DNA of 64,000 nt from Cryptomeria japonica (lineage: Eukaryota > Streptophyta > Pinopsida > Cupressales > Cupressaceae), in NCBI RefSeq assembly GCF_030272615.1, contig NC_081415.1, forward strand, positions 600,119,644-600,183,643, in the 5' to 3' direction. Position numbers and translations under genes: made by a program. Below the pieces are notes generated by a model. It did no database searches, was not told the DNA's origin, and was given only the letters and a program-made list of their open reading frames with translations. Shown here in pieces: positions 19,771 to 31,326 of the stretch (positions are counted from its first letter, which is position 1; the number at the start of each line of letters is the position of its first letter).

Positions 19771-21690
19771 TTAGTTTTCAGAAGAACTATTTACACCACC
19801 TTGAGGTATAGATCCATCCTTCACCTTATAATTTTCCTTATCTTGTATAATGTGGTGAAAATTGATAATTAGGGTTTAGGATTATAAAATCACTAAACAA
19901 CCTAATTAACACACATTCATTGAAAGAAAATTGAAACCAATAGATGTAGGCTCAATCCTAATAGGAAAGGGCTTTGAGATTATGATTGGGTTCAATTGGG
20001 TTAGGTTTAGCCTCTTTCTTAAGTTGAATTACGTTGATTATGAAATTAGGGCAAAACAATGAAGTATTGAAGCAATCTAACATAAACAGTAAGCGATAGA
20101 TATCCCACTGAGCCACAAACTTGGATCTGGGAAAAAGAAGATGTGTTGGACATATTCCTAGAAGCTTGGCCTGATTATTTGAGACTAGGTAGCACAAATT
20201 TTCTTTGGTCCTCCAATTTTTCATCGTCGAAAGTCCACCTATTCATCACTATTAACTCTGTTAGATTTTCTGAGTACAACTCCACACATGTTTTCTACAC
20301 ATAGAAAGAAAGGGGTTTTCCCTACGTCAAACCTAAGTTTTGGAATTAAGCATGAAATTTAATTGATAAATGTAATAAAAGACTGAAGCGAAGTACTTTC
20401 CTTTCAAGGGAAAGAGTAAATCTAAAATGTAATGCTAAAAATCACAATGTTTACCTTGATGAAGTTTTGTTTGTATTCACACAAATAAATTAGGGTTTTA
20501 TGTAGGTTGTCTTCATAGAACATGGATCATGAATGCCATCTTGAATGCTTGAACTTGAATTCACTTCTTCTCTAATTCTTGATTAATGATTGATTTCTTT
20601 CTCAATTGAAATTGCTAGTGTAGGATGATAAATTGATCAATTAGATTGTTAGGTTTAAAATGAGAGGAGTAGACCTCCTTTTATACTTGTCTACCCAAAA
20701 ATCAAATTAATTTTTTGAAGTAGGCTGACACAGGATCTACGTTCCTACTCAAATTATGTGACTGTTATGAGGCCCCAAGATGGGCCCTAATTGAGAGGAC
20801 CATGGTGTTGGGTGTCATGGTCTTGAAAATTAGGGCTCTAAGCTTGGGGGAAGACTATGGAGATAGTGAAAAATTATGTTTGCCAGGTGGTGTGAGCATA
20901 ATCAACACTTCAATTAGGCCTTGAAAGCCAAAGTGCCAAAGTAAAATTTAGGATGCTACATCTTCTATCTTTTTTACCCACATCTCTTGCATTTCTTTCT
21001 TTATTTGATCAACCTTCTTCTAGGAGCTAGATGACTTGAAATTCCTTCTATAAAACTTAGCAACATGTCCTTATTTTTTTCAATTATAACATGTAATACC
21101 CTATTGTGGAGTATTTCCACTCTTTCTTACATTAGATCTAATATTAGTTGCCTTATATAAACAAACTTGTTTCATCTATAATAATAGCCATTAAAATATT
21201 GAGTATTCTAATAATTGCTCATATTCATGAAACCATTCCTCATCAAGTAGATCTACTTCTTCATTCGCTTGCCTTATAACCATATTTGTTCCATGCACGA
21301 CACTAACCATTAAGAGTTTGATGCTAAGAAAGCCTAAGTCAGTTTATGTCTATCCTACTTCTACATTCTACAACCTTATGTCTAATCTTGTTGCAAGAAA
21401 AATAATTACCATTAAAATATTGAGGAGACCTAGTTTGAGCAAAATTATTAGGAGCTCACCTTTTGAATTTCTTCCTCCTATTCTGGACTTAAGTAAAGTT
21501 ATTATGATTTTCCTTTGTCTTGTTGGATTCGTTTTGAACCTTTTATTTTTATTTCTTGCCCTTAGAACAATCTCCTTTTTTAAATCCAAGGCCACTCATG
21601 TTTTTATCTAGTTTTTGATAACTAGGCATCTCATCAAGTGTGTCACTGCATCACTATAAAAGATTTGTGTTCAAATGTAGGATCTACCTT
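19771..21690 (-). pseudogene. Decayed gag of the old Copia element, split by a solo LTR
   Basis: Minus-strand frames broken by stops and shifts show a segment GLGFKKG near 21590 and a knuckle YFSCNKI.H..VEC near 21380-21420. A second broken CYN...GHVAK knuckle is near 21060-21090. After a 1.1-kb insertion (19844-20960) a Gag-like tail follows, ending in SSSEN and a stop at 19771. The order GLGF-KG, several CCHC knuckles, a KMWV-like segment and a Ser-rich end matches the gag of element F (33482-34624), so the two are distant relatives. Gag would coat the RNA in particles; this copy is dead. Confidence 0.55.
19844..20960. repeat. Solo LTR related to the LTR of element G
   Basis: It interrupts the gag of the old Copia element. 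It begins TGTATAATGTGGTG (G: TGTAATGTGGTG), contains TCAAACC..A.TTTTGGAATTAA as in the G LTR, and ends GGATGCTACA (G and H: GACACTACA). At 1117 bp it is close in length to the G LTRs. No clear 5-bp target duplication survives (TATCT against TCTTC). It includes a perfect GACCATG/CATGGTC inverted repeat at 20798-20822. Confidence 0.55.
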
Positions 21691-21740
21691 AGTTTATAGA
21701 AATTTTCATTAGGAACCTTACTTTGATACCAATTTTTTAA

Positions 21741-23230
21741 CACACTTAGATGTTGAGAGGAGGGGATGAATGAATGCAAATTAAATTTAACCATTTATTG
21801 ACTTTAGAACCATTGGTTTGGACTAACAAAAGTAAAAATCATATACATCCACAACACAAGTACACCAAGATTTTTATGTGGAAATCCTAAGGAGGGAAAA
21901 ACCGTGGTGAGGATAAAATCATAATATATGAAATAAGTTTTTGCAAAGTTTTTTAAGGATCACTACCAAGAAAGATAATTTCTCCCTGAATGTACTTGCA
22001 CGCTAAAGGGCACTTCCCTAGGGAAAGATACAATAATTGTAGTCTTAATATTAGTTCTCTAGAGAAAGGTACAATGAAGTTACAATGACGTACATAAGGT
22101 GAACTATTGTAGAAGAAGCATTTGACAAAGTTCTATAGTGCAATCATGTTTTTATCCTAAAATATTCTATCATATAGATTCAACACACTCCATAATCATT
22201 TGAGAAATTTATACTTTATTTCACACTTCATAAAATTACACATCAATGATTAAATATTCACCAATGATTTGTTATTCCTTATATATCCTCCCCACCATCC
22301 CAAAACATCATTTAGGTTGGCTCAAATAGGACCTCACAAATGAAACATCTGACCCAAAATAGGTCAACTCCAAATATATACATTAACCTTAAAATTAGGT
22401 TGTTGATTAACCTATCATATTACTGAACCTTAATCATATCATAACACATTCTTCAATATTAATGAAATAGGTCTGGATCAAACACAATTGAACAAGCATA
22501 TCATGTCGACCAATTATGATTACTACTATCAAGACACTTATTGTTAACCTCTTTACTATTAGGGAGAGATGCAAAAATTTATGTGAACAAAGAATAAGGA
22601 ACCGTGGACCATTTACAACCTTCCTATAATATCTTTAGATGATATACATCATTAAGTGCTAGTGTAGAGGGACATCATTGCTAAATTGGTAATTATTGTG
22701 TAGACCAAAGAAACTATATGAACCCACTATGAAGAATACCATACATTGAAGCACCAACAACCCTAAAACTCTTATCACTAATCCAGTACACTATTCTCAA
22801 AATCCTCCCAAAGTTGTAAGGTCATAATAATCACCATGGTAGAATGAAGAGCATTATAGTGACCCAACTAAAGCACCTAATAATGACAAACTATGAATTG
22901 GAGATCCAACACTTATAATTTTTTTTATACAAATTTTTACAACCTATAAATTGATAGAATCGTGTCTAACCTACTTTAGAGCATGATTCTATAATCACAC
23001 ATAAAAATCATGTAAGATGGAAGAATGTGGAGTAAAATGCCAACACTTAGTCATAAGGAGCCAAACTATTTTATACATGGACAAATTCCCTTAGGCAACC
23101 AATCAAAGTATTGAACTGTAATACCATAGTACTAATACCTAGAGAATGTGTAATTTGACGAAGAGAACCACAACATATAGAAAAGTCAAGAATCAAATAA
23201 ACCAATGCATAATCCACCACAAAAAATAGT
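21741..23230 (-). repeat. 5' LTR of the old Copia element
   Basis: It adjoins the primer site (minus strand TGGTATCAAAG). Its minus-strand end carries the TTCATCCCCTCCTCTCAA segment typical of the Copia LTR ends in this window. The upper boundary near 23230 is set only by loss of similarity to the other LTR. Confidence 0.5.
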
Positions 23231-23595
23231 CTGCACTACCGAAATTGCTTCCAGTAACAATCCACAACACTATATTCATACAACTACTGGATTCCTTCAA
23301 TCTCACATGTTCAACACAAAATTCATTACTCAACTAAGACATATTTCTCAATGCTAGCTAAGACAAAGATCTAAAATAGGTCTCCACTAAAAATTCTAGT
23401 TGTTCGAACATATCAACATGCTACATATATAACCAAATCCAAACCCAAAACTCATCTGATGTTATATAATATCGAGTCCAAAACATCAAGCTTCATACTA
23501 ATCCAGACCCAAAGATAACACTGAGAAACATCTTCCTAGATACCAAACTCATCTGGTAAAATCGAGAAACCTCCAAGTGTATATCATACCTTAAT
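23231..23595. other. Unassigned AT-rich spacer
   Basis: No gene, repeat or LTR end recognised. It may be the host side of the old Copia insertion or further decayed transposon. Confidence 0.3.
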
Positions 23596-25572
23596 TGTTG
23601 GGAATATGCCTTGAATTCTCTTGACCATGTTTGGGTTGGTCGATGTAACTTACCCCGATGGAAGAGCTTATGGGAAGGTATCGGGTTGGCCAGAGTGAAG
23701 TTATCCCGATGACCCGACGAAGTCGACTTCGGTCATTGGAGTAACTTCAGCTATCAGAAGGACTGCTAGAGAGTTGTGCCGATGACTGGATGGAGCTATG
23801 TTATGCGGTTCGGGTTGATATTGACTATCGGGTTGACGAGCTGAAGGTTACACCAAAGTCCCAATGGGTTAGCTGTCTTCTGGATGGAATACTTCACATA
23901 TCGAAATAGCAGCTGTGTTCCTATTCTGATGTCTCGATGGAGACCACTCCTAGTCATCAGAGATTGGAGTGTCTTTTGGAAAGATGTGCCGATACCCGAT
24001 GGAGTTGCCTTCGACGATTGGGTAGCATCGGCTATTGGGTTGATGAGATGAAGGCTATGCCGAAGTCCGATGAAGTCACCTTAGGCAGTTGAGCTTGTCA
24101 TCGGCTATTGGAAGTTCCAGTTTGAAGCTGTGCCGATACCCGATGAAGTTGCCTTCAGCGATCGGGTAGCATCGGCTATCGGGTTGACAAGCTAATGGCT
24201 ATGCCAAAGTTCAATGAAGTCTTTTAGTATTGTTTGACGACCAGAGTAATCTCTAAGTGATATTTCCGATGGGCCGATGAGGTCGCCTTTGATGTTCAGT
24301 TTGATGTCAAATATCGAGATAGCTCAGCAACAGTCTCGCCAAGGCTTGATGGAAGCGTCTTTGGATATCAGAGATCAGGATAGTTTGGAAGAAGCCTCAT
24401 CGATGGCCCGATAGAGTCATTGGAGATGAGAATGACTTGTTGAGCAGTGTGCCGATGACCCGATGACTTGTAGGTTGGCAATGTAGTTCGGGATAACAAT
24501 TTTGGACTTGATCTGATGACCCGATGAGTCTGTGCTCTTAGTATCGGTGATCAGGGTAACATTGCAGTGTCAGTTCTAATGAGCCAACAAGGTCCACTCT
24601 GGTTATCAAGAGATTGGATCTACCTGTTGGAGGTTGTCCCGATGATCTGATGGAGTTGCTTTCGGTGATCGGGATTACTTGTTCACTATCTGGCCGAAGA
24701 CCCGATGGCTTGGTGTTGGCATCCTTAGAGTGATCGGGGATTGGGGAGACAGCAAGAAGGTTGTGTCGATGACCCGATGAAGTTGCCTTTGGCGATCAAG
24801 TATCATCGGGGGATCGGCTCTACTGGTTGGAAGTTATACTGATGGCTGATGGAGTGGAGATCGACTGCAGGAGCGAGGTCGAACTGAGATCCAAAATTTG
24901 AACACTCGGACACTAAGGATGAGACTGTCGATGTATATGAATATGAGCCAACTTGACTTCTTGGTGCATGTGGGATAATGGACAAGTTGTGAATGCAGAC
25001 CGATGTAGATGGTTAGACTTCCTAGCGGTTGGAGCAACTGATGGTTGTCTGAACTGCATCCGACAGATGTAATCAGAGTGGCCAGTGGAAACTGAAATGT
25101 AGGTAGATGGTTGGTTAGGAAGTTGGACTCCAGAACGGTTATGCTCGATGGCTGATATATGTTGCACAGTGTATGAGTGAGAAGCTCAGAGTTGCACAGA
25201 GTAGAAGGCATGGAATGTCATTAAAGAATGACAAGAATTCTGAGATGTTTTGTCTTGCTCGATGTGTGAGTTAAGTGCGAGCTATATGATCTGCATGATG
25301 TGATAGCAAAGTTCAGAGAACAGAGTCCAGAAAAGAAGACCTGTTAACTTTATTGTAACCTTGTTGTTTACTGAATAAAGGGATCTCCTTTTGGTGGTGG
25401 GTAATTTACCCGTAAGGTTTTTCCCACATATATCTAATTTCTCTCTTTGGTGCTCTTCTGTTTGGTTAATCTTAGTCTTATGTCTATGTTTATCTTAATG
25501 TATTGCAAAAAGAAAAGAATTAAAATACTTCCTTGCTGACAAATCCACTTAGAATTGACATTAGGAGAGCGT
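23596..25572 (+). repeat. Left LTR of the gag-only element
   Basis: It starts TGTTGGGAATATGCC. It is less AT-rich than its surroundings and filled with degenerate repeats of CCGATGACCCGATGAAGT and TCGGCTATCGGGTTGA types. A deletion of about 57 bp relative to the other copy removed the LTR end and the primer-binding site at about 25570. Confidence 0.8.
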
Positions 25573-25647
25573 TTGTTGGGTAGGGCTGTTTGGTGTCAAT
25601 TATGGTTTCAGTGGGAGTCTGGCAAAGTATTTTGTTTGTAGTTTAAG

Positions 25648-26436
25648 ATGGTGAATGCTTGTGGGTGAGTGGAGATCAATAAATTCAATGGTGCAAATTT
25701 TGAGTTATGGAAACTCAAGATGGAAGACTTGCTGGTTGATAGGGATCTCTGGGGTGCTATGAATGCAACTGCTAAGCCTTCATGCATGAGGCAAGAAGAT
25801 TGGGATCTTGCAGATAGAAAAGCTAGAGGGTTAATCAGACTCTATTTGGCAGACTTTGTTCTATTGAATGTCCATGAGGAGAAGACTGCTAATCTTCTGT
25901 GGAAAAAGTTTTGAGACATTTATCAAGGAAAGTCTCTGGTAAACAAGTTGTTCCTGAGGAAGAAATTATATTCTCTAAACATGGATGAAGGTACATCTAT
26001 TGCAGATCATTTGAATGTTTTCAACATGATCGTTGCTAAGCTAACCTATGTAGGAGTCAAGATTGATGATGAGGATCGGTGCATGCTTCTGTTATGTTCT
26101 CTACCTGACTCATGGGATCATCTGGTAATGACTATTGGGAGTACAACAACCACGTTCACAATGGAAGGTGTGGTTGCTTCGTTGTTGTTAGAAGAAACTC
26201 GAAGGAAATCTTCTAAGATGGTCAAGGATGCTCTTACCATTAGAGGCAAGAAAGAGAACAAGAAGTCAGAATCCAAGTCAGAGGAAAGCTCCAAGACTCT
26301 TGGAAAGAAGTCCAAAGTGAAGTGCTGGAATTGTGGGCAGACTAGTCATATCCAAAAGGATTGCAGAGAGAAGAAGAAAAGTAAGGGTTCTTCTGATTCT
26401 AGGTCCTCTCAGAATGAGGATGGAGATGCCTTCTGA
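25648..26436 (+). pseudogene. gag pseudogene, first copy
   Basis: The frame opens with ATG at 25648 but meets TGA at 25666 and again at 25912-25914. The other copy has Arg and Gly codons at those positions. Between stops it reads as a Copia gag: FELWKLKMEDLLVDRDLW, RKARGLIRL.L, WKK, IYQGKSLVNKL, KLYSLNMDEG, LLCSLPDSWDHLV, then a Lys/Ser-rich stretch and one CCHC knuckle, CWNCGQTSHIQKDC. It ends at 26434-26436. It is otherwise in one frame. Gag alone would package RNA into particles made by a full relative. This copy cannot make the whole protein. Confidence 0.85.
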
Positions 26437-27641
26437 GTTGCTTTGGTGAGTTAGAAATCCATCAATATCTGGTTTAATCACGATGCTATGAAGACTGGGT
26501 ACCGTGGGTTTTTGGCAGTGATGCATATTCATCATGGATTGGTGAATGTTCTTCATGTGACTGAAGATGTTAACATCTTGAAGATTCATAAGGGATCTTT
26601 GGTAGAGATGTTGTAATCCTTAGTTAGGATGTTTTTATGTCAGGATATACTCTTGAGATGCATTTAGATTTGTGACATAATGTGTGTATGTTCATATGGA
26701 GCATATGATCTCTTTGGTTGAGATGTTTAGATCATGGTTGTCATGTTTAAATTCTTGATTCTACAGTTGGAATTTTTACAATGATCTTGGTTCTGTTTTT
26801 GTGTTTTGAGTACACTGATCATTTGTTTGGTACTTCCTAATAATGTGGTTATGCATTTGGATTTTGGCATGTGTTGATCAGTTACAGGTACTCATGGATA
26901 CATGGAAACAATAGATGGTGTTGTCTTTCTCTTATGATGAGAGATGTATGTGTTGGAATGTTTTAATAGGTCCAACTGAGAGGCACTCATCTTTGATAAC
27001 ACAGTTAGCATTTAGAAGTGAAGAAAGGGTATGATACAGGGTACTGTGAAGACTTGCTTGCAGGTTCTTTGTATATAGTTAGTATTGTGAATGCCTTTGG
27101 TACAAAGGGTTACTTACTTCTATGTAATGTTGAAAGAAGGATCTTTTTCAATTCTGACATTACCTGTGCAGTAAGAGTTTCTTGGTGTGCACATGATAGT
27201 GCACTTGAAGAATGAGACTATAAGTAACAGGTCATATATGTGGATGTTTTAAAATTCATCTTGGTATACCATGAAGGTATGTATAGCTGGATGTATTAGC
27301 ACTTGCTGTGGGTGCTATTCTAGCTATGATTGTGACTAATGTTGGTACATTTGAGTAGCCTTGGGAATGTGAGTTTTTGTGTTCTGGAAGTCAGAGTTAT
27401 GTTTTTTCTCAGTAGATAACTTCTATTTGTGTCTGGTGGCAGTGGCATGATAGAAGGCGGGAGTATCTATGGATGAGATGATACTTCTCTGCATGGGTCT
27501 TAGTGGTACACAAAGTAAACTGCATTTCCTGGTGGTGTGTGATCGAATGGTATATCAACATTGATGGGCTTTTGAGTCCATGGTTCTCAGTGAAATCTGT
27601 ATGTGTTCAACATAGTAGACAGGTCCAGTGGATTCCTCGGC
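26437..27641 (+). other. Non-coding tail of the gag-only element, first copy
   Basis: About 1.2 kb between gag and the polypurine tract. I see no protease, integrase or RT motif in any frame; short open frames are unrelated to known domains. Confidence 0.6.
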
Positions 27642-27652
27642 AAGTGGGAGAA
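27642..27652 (+). promoter_or_regulatory. Polypurine tract of the gag-only element
   Basis: AAGTGGGAGAA directly precedes the TGTTGGG start of the right LTR, a typical Copia arrangement. Confidence 0.8.
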
Positions 27653-29679
27653 TGTTGGGAATATGCCTTGAATTCTCCTGACCATGTTCGGGTTGGTCAA
27701 TGTAGCTTACCCCGATGGAAGAGCTTGTGGGAAGGTATCGGGTTGGCCAGAGTGAAGTTATCCTAATGACCCAATGAAGTCGACTTCAGTCATTGGAGTA
27801 ACTTTGGCTATCAGAAGGACTGCTAGAGAGTTGTGTCGATGATCGGATGGAGCTGTATTATGCGGTTCGGGTTGATATTGACTATCGGGTTGACGAGCTG
27901 AAGGTTACACCGAAGTCCCAATGGGTTAGCTGTCTTCTAGATGGAATGCTTCACATATCGGAATAGCAGCTATGTTCCTGTTCCGATGTCTCGATGGAGA
28001 CTACTCCTAGTCATCAGAGATGAGGGTGTCTTTTGGAAAGCTATGCTGATACCCGATGGAGTTGCCTTTGGCGATCGGGTAGCATCAGCTATCGGGTTGA
28101 TGAGCTGAAGGCTCTGCCGAAGTCCGATGAAGTCACCTTAGGTGGTCGGGCTTGTCATCAGCTATCAGAAGTTCCAGTTTGAAGCTATACCGATACCCGA
28201 TGAAGTTGCCTTCGGCGATCCGGTAGCATCGGCTATCGGGTTGACAAGCTGATGGCTATGTCGAAGTCTGATGAAGTCTTCTAGTATTGTTCGATGATCG
28301 GAGTAACCTCTAAGTGATGTTTCCGATTGGCAAATCAGGTTGCCTTCGATGTTCAGTTTGATGTCAAATATCGGGATAGCTCGGGAACAGTCTCGCTGAG
28401 GCCCGATGGAAGCGTCTTAGGATATCAGAGATCAGGATAGTTTGGGAGCAACCTCACCGATGGCCTGATAGAGTAATTGGAGATCGGAATGACTTGTGGA
28501 GCGGTGTGCCAATGACCCAATGACTTGTAGGTTGGCAATGCAATTTGGGATAACAGTTTTGGACTTGATCTGATGAGCTAATGAGTCCATGCTCTTGGTA
28601 TCGGCGATCGAGGCAACATTACAGTGTCGGTTCCAATGAGCCGACGAGGTCCGCTCTGGTTATCGGGAGATTGGATCTACCTATTGGAGGTTATCTTGAT
28701 GACCTGATGGAGTTTCTTTCGATGATCGGGATTACTTGTTCACTGTTTGGCCGAAGACCCGATGGCTTGGTGTTGGCATCCTTAGAGTGATCGGGGATTG
28801 GGGAGACAGCAGGAAGGTTGTGTCGATGACCTGATGAAGTCGCCTTTGGCAATCGGGTATCATTGGGGGATCATCTCTACTAGTTGGAAGTTATACTGAT
28901 GGCCGATGGAGCGGAGACTGACTATGGGAGCGAGGTCAAACCAAGATCCAAAATTTGAACACTCGGACACTAAGGATGAGACTGTCGGTGTATATGAATA
29001 CGAACTGACCTATCTTCTTGGTGCATGTGGGATAATGGACAAGTTGTGAATCCAAACCAACATAGATGGTTAGACTTCCTAGCAGTTGGAGTGATTGACG
29101 GTTGTCTAAACCGCATCTGACAGATGTAATCAGAGTGGCTAGTGGAAACCAAAATGCAGGTGGATGGTTGGTTAGGACGTTGGACTCCATAATGGTTATG
29201 CTCGATGGCTGATATATGTTGCCAGAAATGTAACTGAGGATATTGAGAGGGCACAGTGTATGAGTGAGAAGCTCAGAGTTGCACAGAGCAGAAGGCATGG
29301 AATGTCATTGAAGAATGACAGGAATTCTGAGATGTTTTGTCTTGCTTGATGTGTGAGTTAAGTGCGAGTTGTATGATCTGCATGATGTGATAGCAAAGTT
29401 CTAAGAATAGAGTCCAGAAAAGAAGATCTATTAACTTTATTGTAACCTTGTTGTTTACTGAATAAAGGGATCTCCTTTTGGTGGTGGGTTTTTTACCCGT
29501 AAGGGTTTTCCCATGTATATCTGATGTCTCTCTTTGGTGCTCTTTTGTCTGGTTAATCTTAGTCTTATGTCTGTGTTTATCTTAATGTATTGAAAAAAGA
29601 AAAGAATTAAAATACTTGCTGACAAATCCCCTTAGAATTGATGTTAGGAGAGCATTTTCCATGCACTTCTTTCCTTACA
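27653..29679 (+). repeat. Right LTR of the gag-only element (complete, 2027 bp)
   Basis: Bounded by TGTTGGG and CTTACA, followed by a primer site. Same degenerate CCGATGA-type repeats as the left copy; by eye the two are about 90-95% identical. AATAAA at about 29460 is a likely polyadenylation signal, also present at 25374. Confidence 0.85.
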
Positions 29680-29681
29680 AG

Positions 29682-29694
29682 TGGTATCAGAGCC
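29682..29694 (+). promoter_or_regulatory. Primer-binding site (initiator Met tRNA type)
   Basis: TGGTATCAGAGCC lies two bases after the LTR end. This is the standard Copia primer site. The matching region is deleted from the first copy. Confidence 0.85.
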
Positions 29695-29786
29695 ATTTAG
29701 TTGTGTTATCCTTGTTGGGTAGGGCTGTTTGGTGTCAATTTTGGTTTCAGTGGGAGTTTGGCAAAGTATTTTGTTTGCAATTTAAG

Positions 29787-30574
29787 ATGGTGAATGTTTT
29801 TGGGCGAGTGGAGATCGAGAAATTAAATGGTGCAAGTTTTGAGTTATGGAAACTCAAGATGGAAGACTTGCTGGTTGATAGGGATCTCTGGGGTGCTATG
29901 ATTACAACCGCTAAGCCTTCAGGCATGAGGCAAGAAGACTGGGATCTTGTAGATAGAAAAGCTAGAGGGTTAATCAGACTCTGTTTGGCAGACTCTGTTC
30001 TATTGAATGTCCATGAGGAGAAGACTGCTAATCTTCTGTGGAAAAAGCTTGGAGACATTTATCAGGGAAAGTCTCTGGTAAACAAGTTGGTCCTGAGGAA
30101 GAAGTTATATTCTCTGAAGATGGATGAAGGTACATCTATTGCAGATCATTTGAATGTTTTCAACATGATCGTTGCTGAGCTAACCTCTGTAGGAGTCAAG
30201 ATTAATGATGAGGATCGGTGCATGCTTCTGTTATGTTCTCTGCCTGACTCATGGGATCATCTGGTAATGACTATTGGGATACAACAACCACGTTCACAAT
30301 GGAAGGTGTAGTTGCTTTGTTGTTGTTAGAAGAAACTCAAAGGAAATATTCTAAGATGGTGAAGGATGCTCTTACCATTAGAGGCAATAAAGAGAACAAG
30401 AAGTCAAAATCCAAGTCGGAGGAAAGCTCCAAGACTCTTGGAAAGAAGTCCAAAGTGAAGTGCTGGAATTGTGGGCAGATTGGTCATATCTGAAAGGATT
30501 GCAGAGAGAAGAAGAAAAGTAAGGGTTCTTCTGACTCTGGGTCCTCTCAGAATGAGGATGGAGATGCCTTCTGA
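29787..30574 (+). pseudogene. gag pseudogene, second copy
   Basis: Starts MVNVFGRVEIEKLNG at 29787 and stays open until about 30280. There, one base is missing compared with the first copy (GGGATAC against GGGAGTAC), shifting the frame. A TGA inside the CCHC knuckle (about 30490) breaks it again, and the frame would end at 30572-30574. Otherwise it is the same gag as at 25648-26436, and its start and middle are better preserved. The two copies carry different inactivating changes, so each decayed separately after duplication. Confidence 0.85.
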
Positions 30575-31194
30575 GCTGCTTTGGCGAGTCAGACATCCGT
30601 CAATGTCTGGTTTAATCATGATGCTATGAAGACTGAGTACCGTGGGTCTTTGGTAGTGATGGATATTCATCATGGATTGGTGAATGTTCTTCATGTGACT
30701 TAAGATGTTAACATCTTGAAGATTCATAAGGGATCTTTGGTAGAGATGTTGTAATCCTTAGTTAGGATGTTTTTATGTCAGGATATACTCTTGAGATGCA
30801 TTTAGAGTTGTGACATAATGTGTGTATGTTCATATGGAGCATATGATCTCTTTGGTTGAGATGTTTAGATCATGGTTGTCATGTTTAAATTCCTGATTCT
30901 GGAGTTTGAATTTTGACAATGATCTTGGTTCTATTTTTGTGTTTTGAGTACACTGATCATTTTTTTGGTACTTCCTGATAATGTGGTTATGTATTTGGAG
31001 TTTGGCATGTGTTGATCAATTACAGGTACTCATGGATACATGGAAACAATAGATGGTGCTGTCTTTCTCTTATGACTAGAGATGTATGTGTTGGAATGTT
31101 TTAATAGGTCCAACTGAGAGGCACTCATCTGTGATAACATAGTTAGCATTTAGAAGTGAAGAAAGGGTATGATACAGGGTACTGTAAAGACTTG
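30575..31194 (+). other. Truncated tail of the second gag-only copy
   Basis: Matches 26437-27046 of the first copy and then stops abruptly. No coding motif is seen. Confidence 0.7.
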
Positions 31195-31326
31195 CATACC
31201 ATATAGACAATTCAAGAATCAAATAAACCAATACATACCATCTACTCCATACCATTTTGTCCAAACTAGTATAATTTCATCAGGTTTTTCTTTGGATTGA
31301 ATTCTATATCTTTGATCACTAGCATA
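31195..31326. repeat. Fragment of the old Copia family
   Basis: Resembles 18927-19120 (CAAGAATCAAATAAACCAAT, ACTCCATAC, TCTATATCTTTGATCA) with an internal deletion. It lies between the broken gag-only copy and LTR C. Confidence 0.5.

Larger units (their letters stand above)
17965..23230 (-). mobile_element. Old Copia element with a multi-knuckle Gag, decayed
   Basis: Two diverged direct repeats (17970-about 18960 and 22220-about 23210) flank an internal region with a minus-strand primer site TGGTATCAAAG near 21721-21732 and decayed gag. The left LTR is cut at 17964 by the Tat element, so the missing piece should lie left of the window. The right end is not sharp. A related 130-bp fragment occurs at 31195-31326. 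No pol is recognisable, so it was probably already non-autonomous. Confidence 0.6.
23596..31194 (+). mobile_element. Gag-only LTR element in tandem form: LTR-internal-LTR-internal(truncated)
   Basis: LTRs at 23596-25572 and 27653-29679 flank an internal region. A second internal copy follows the right LTR and breaks off at about 31194, inside sequence that matches 27046 of the first copy. Each internal region has a Copia gag frame and no protease, integrase or RT. This matches the non-autonomous class with terminal repeats and only gag. The tandem form is the usual product of unequal recombination between copies. Confidence 0.8.

Noticed and set aside
24803-25211. Minus-strand frames in the gag-only LTR (also near 28936-29298)
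   Set aside because: They lie in LTR sequence opposite to the element, overlap each other in several frames and show no domain. Presence in both copies reflects LTR duplication.
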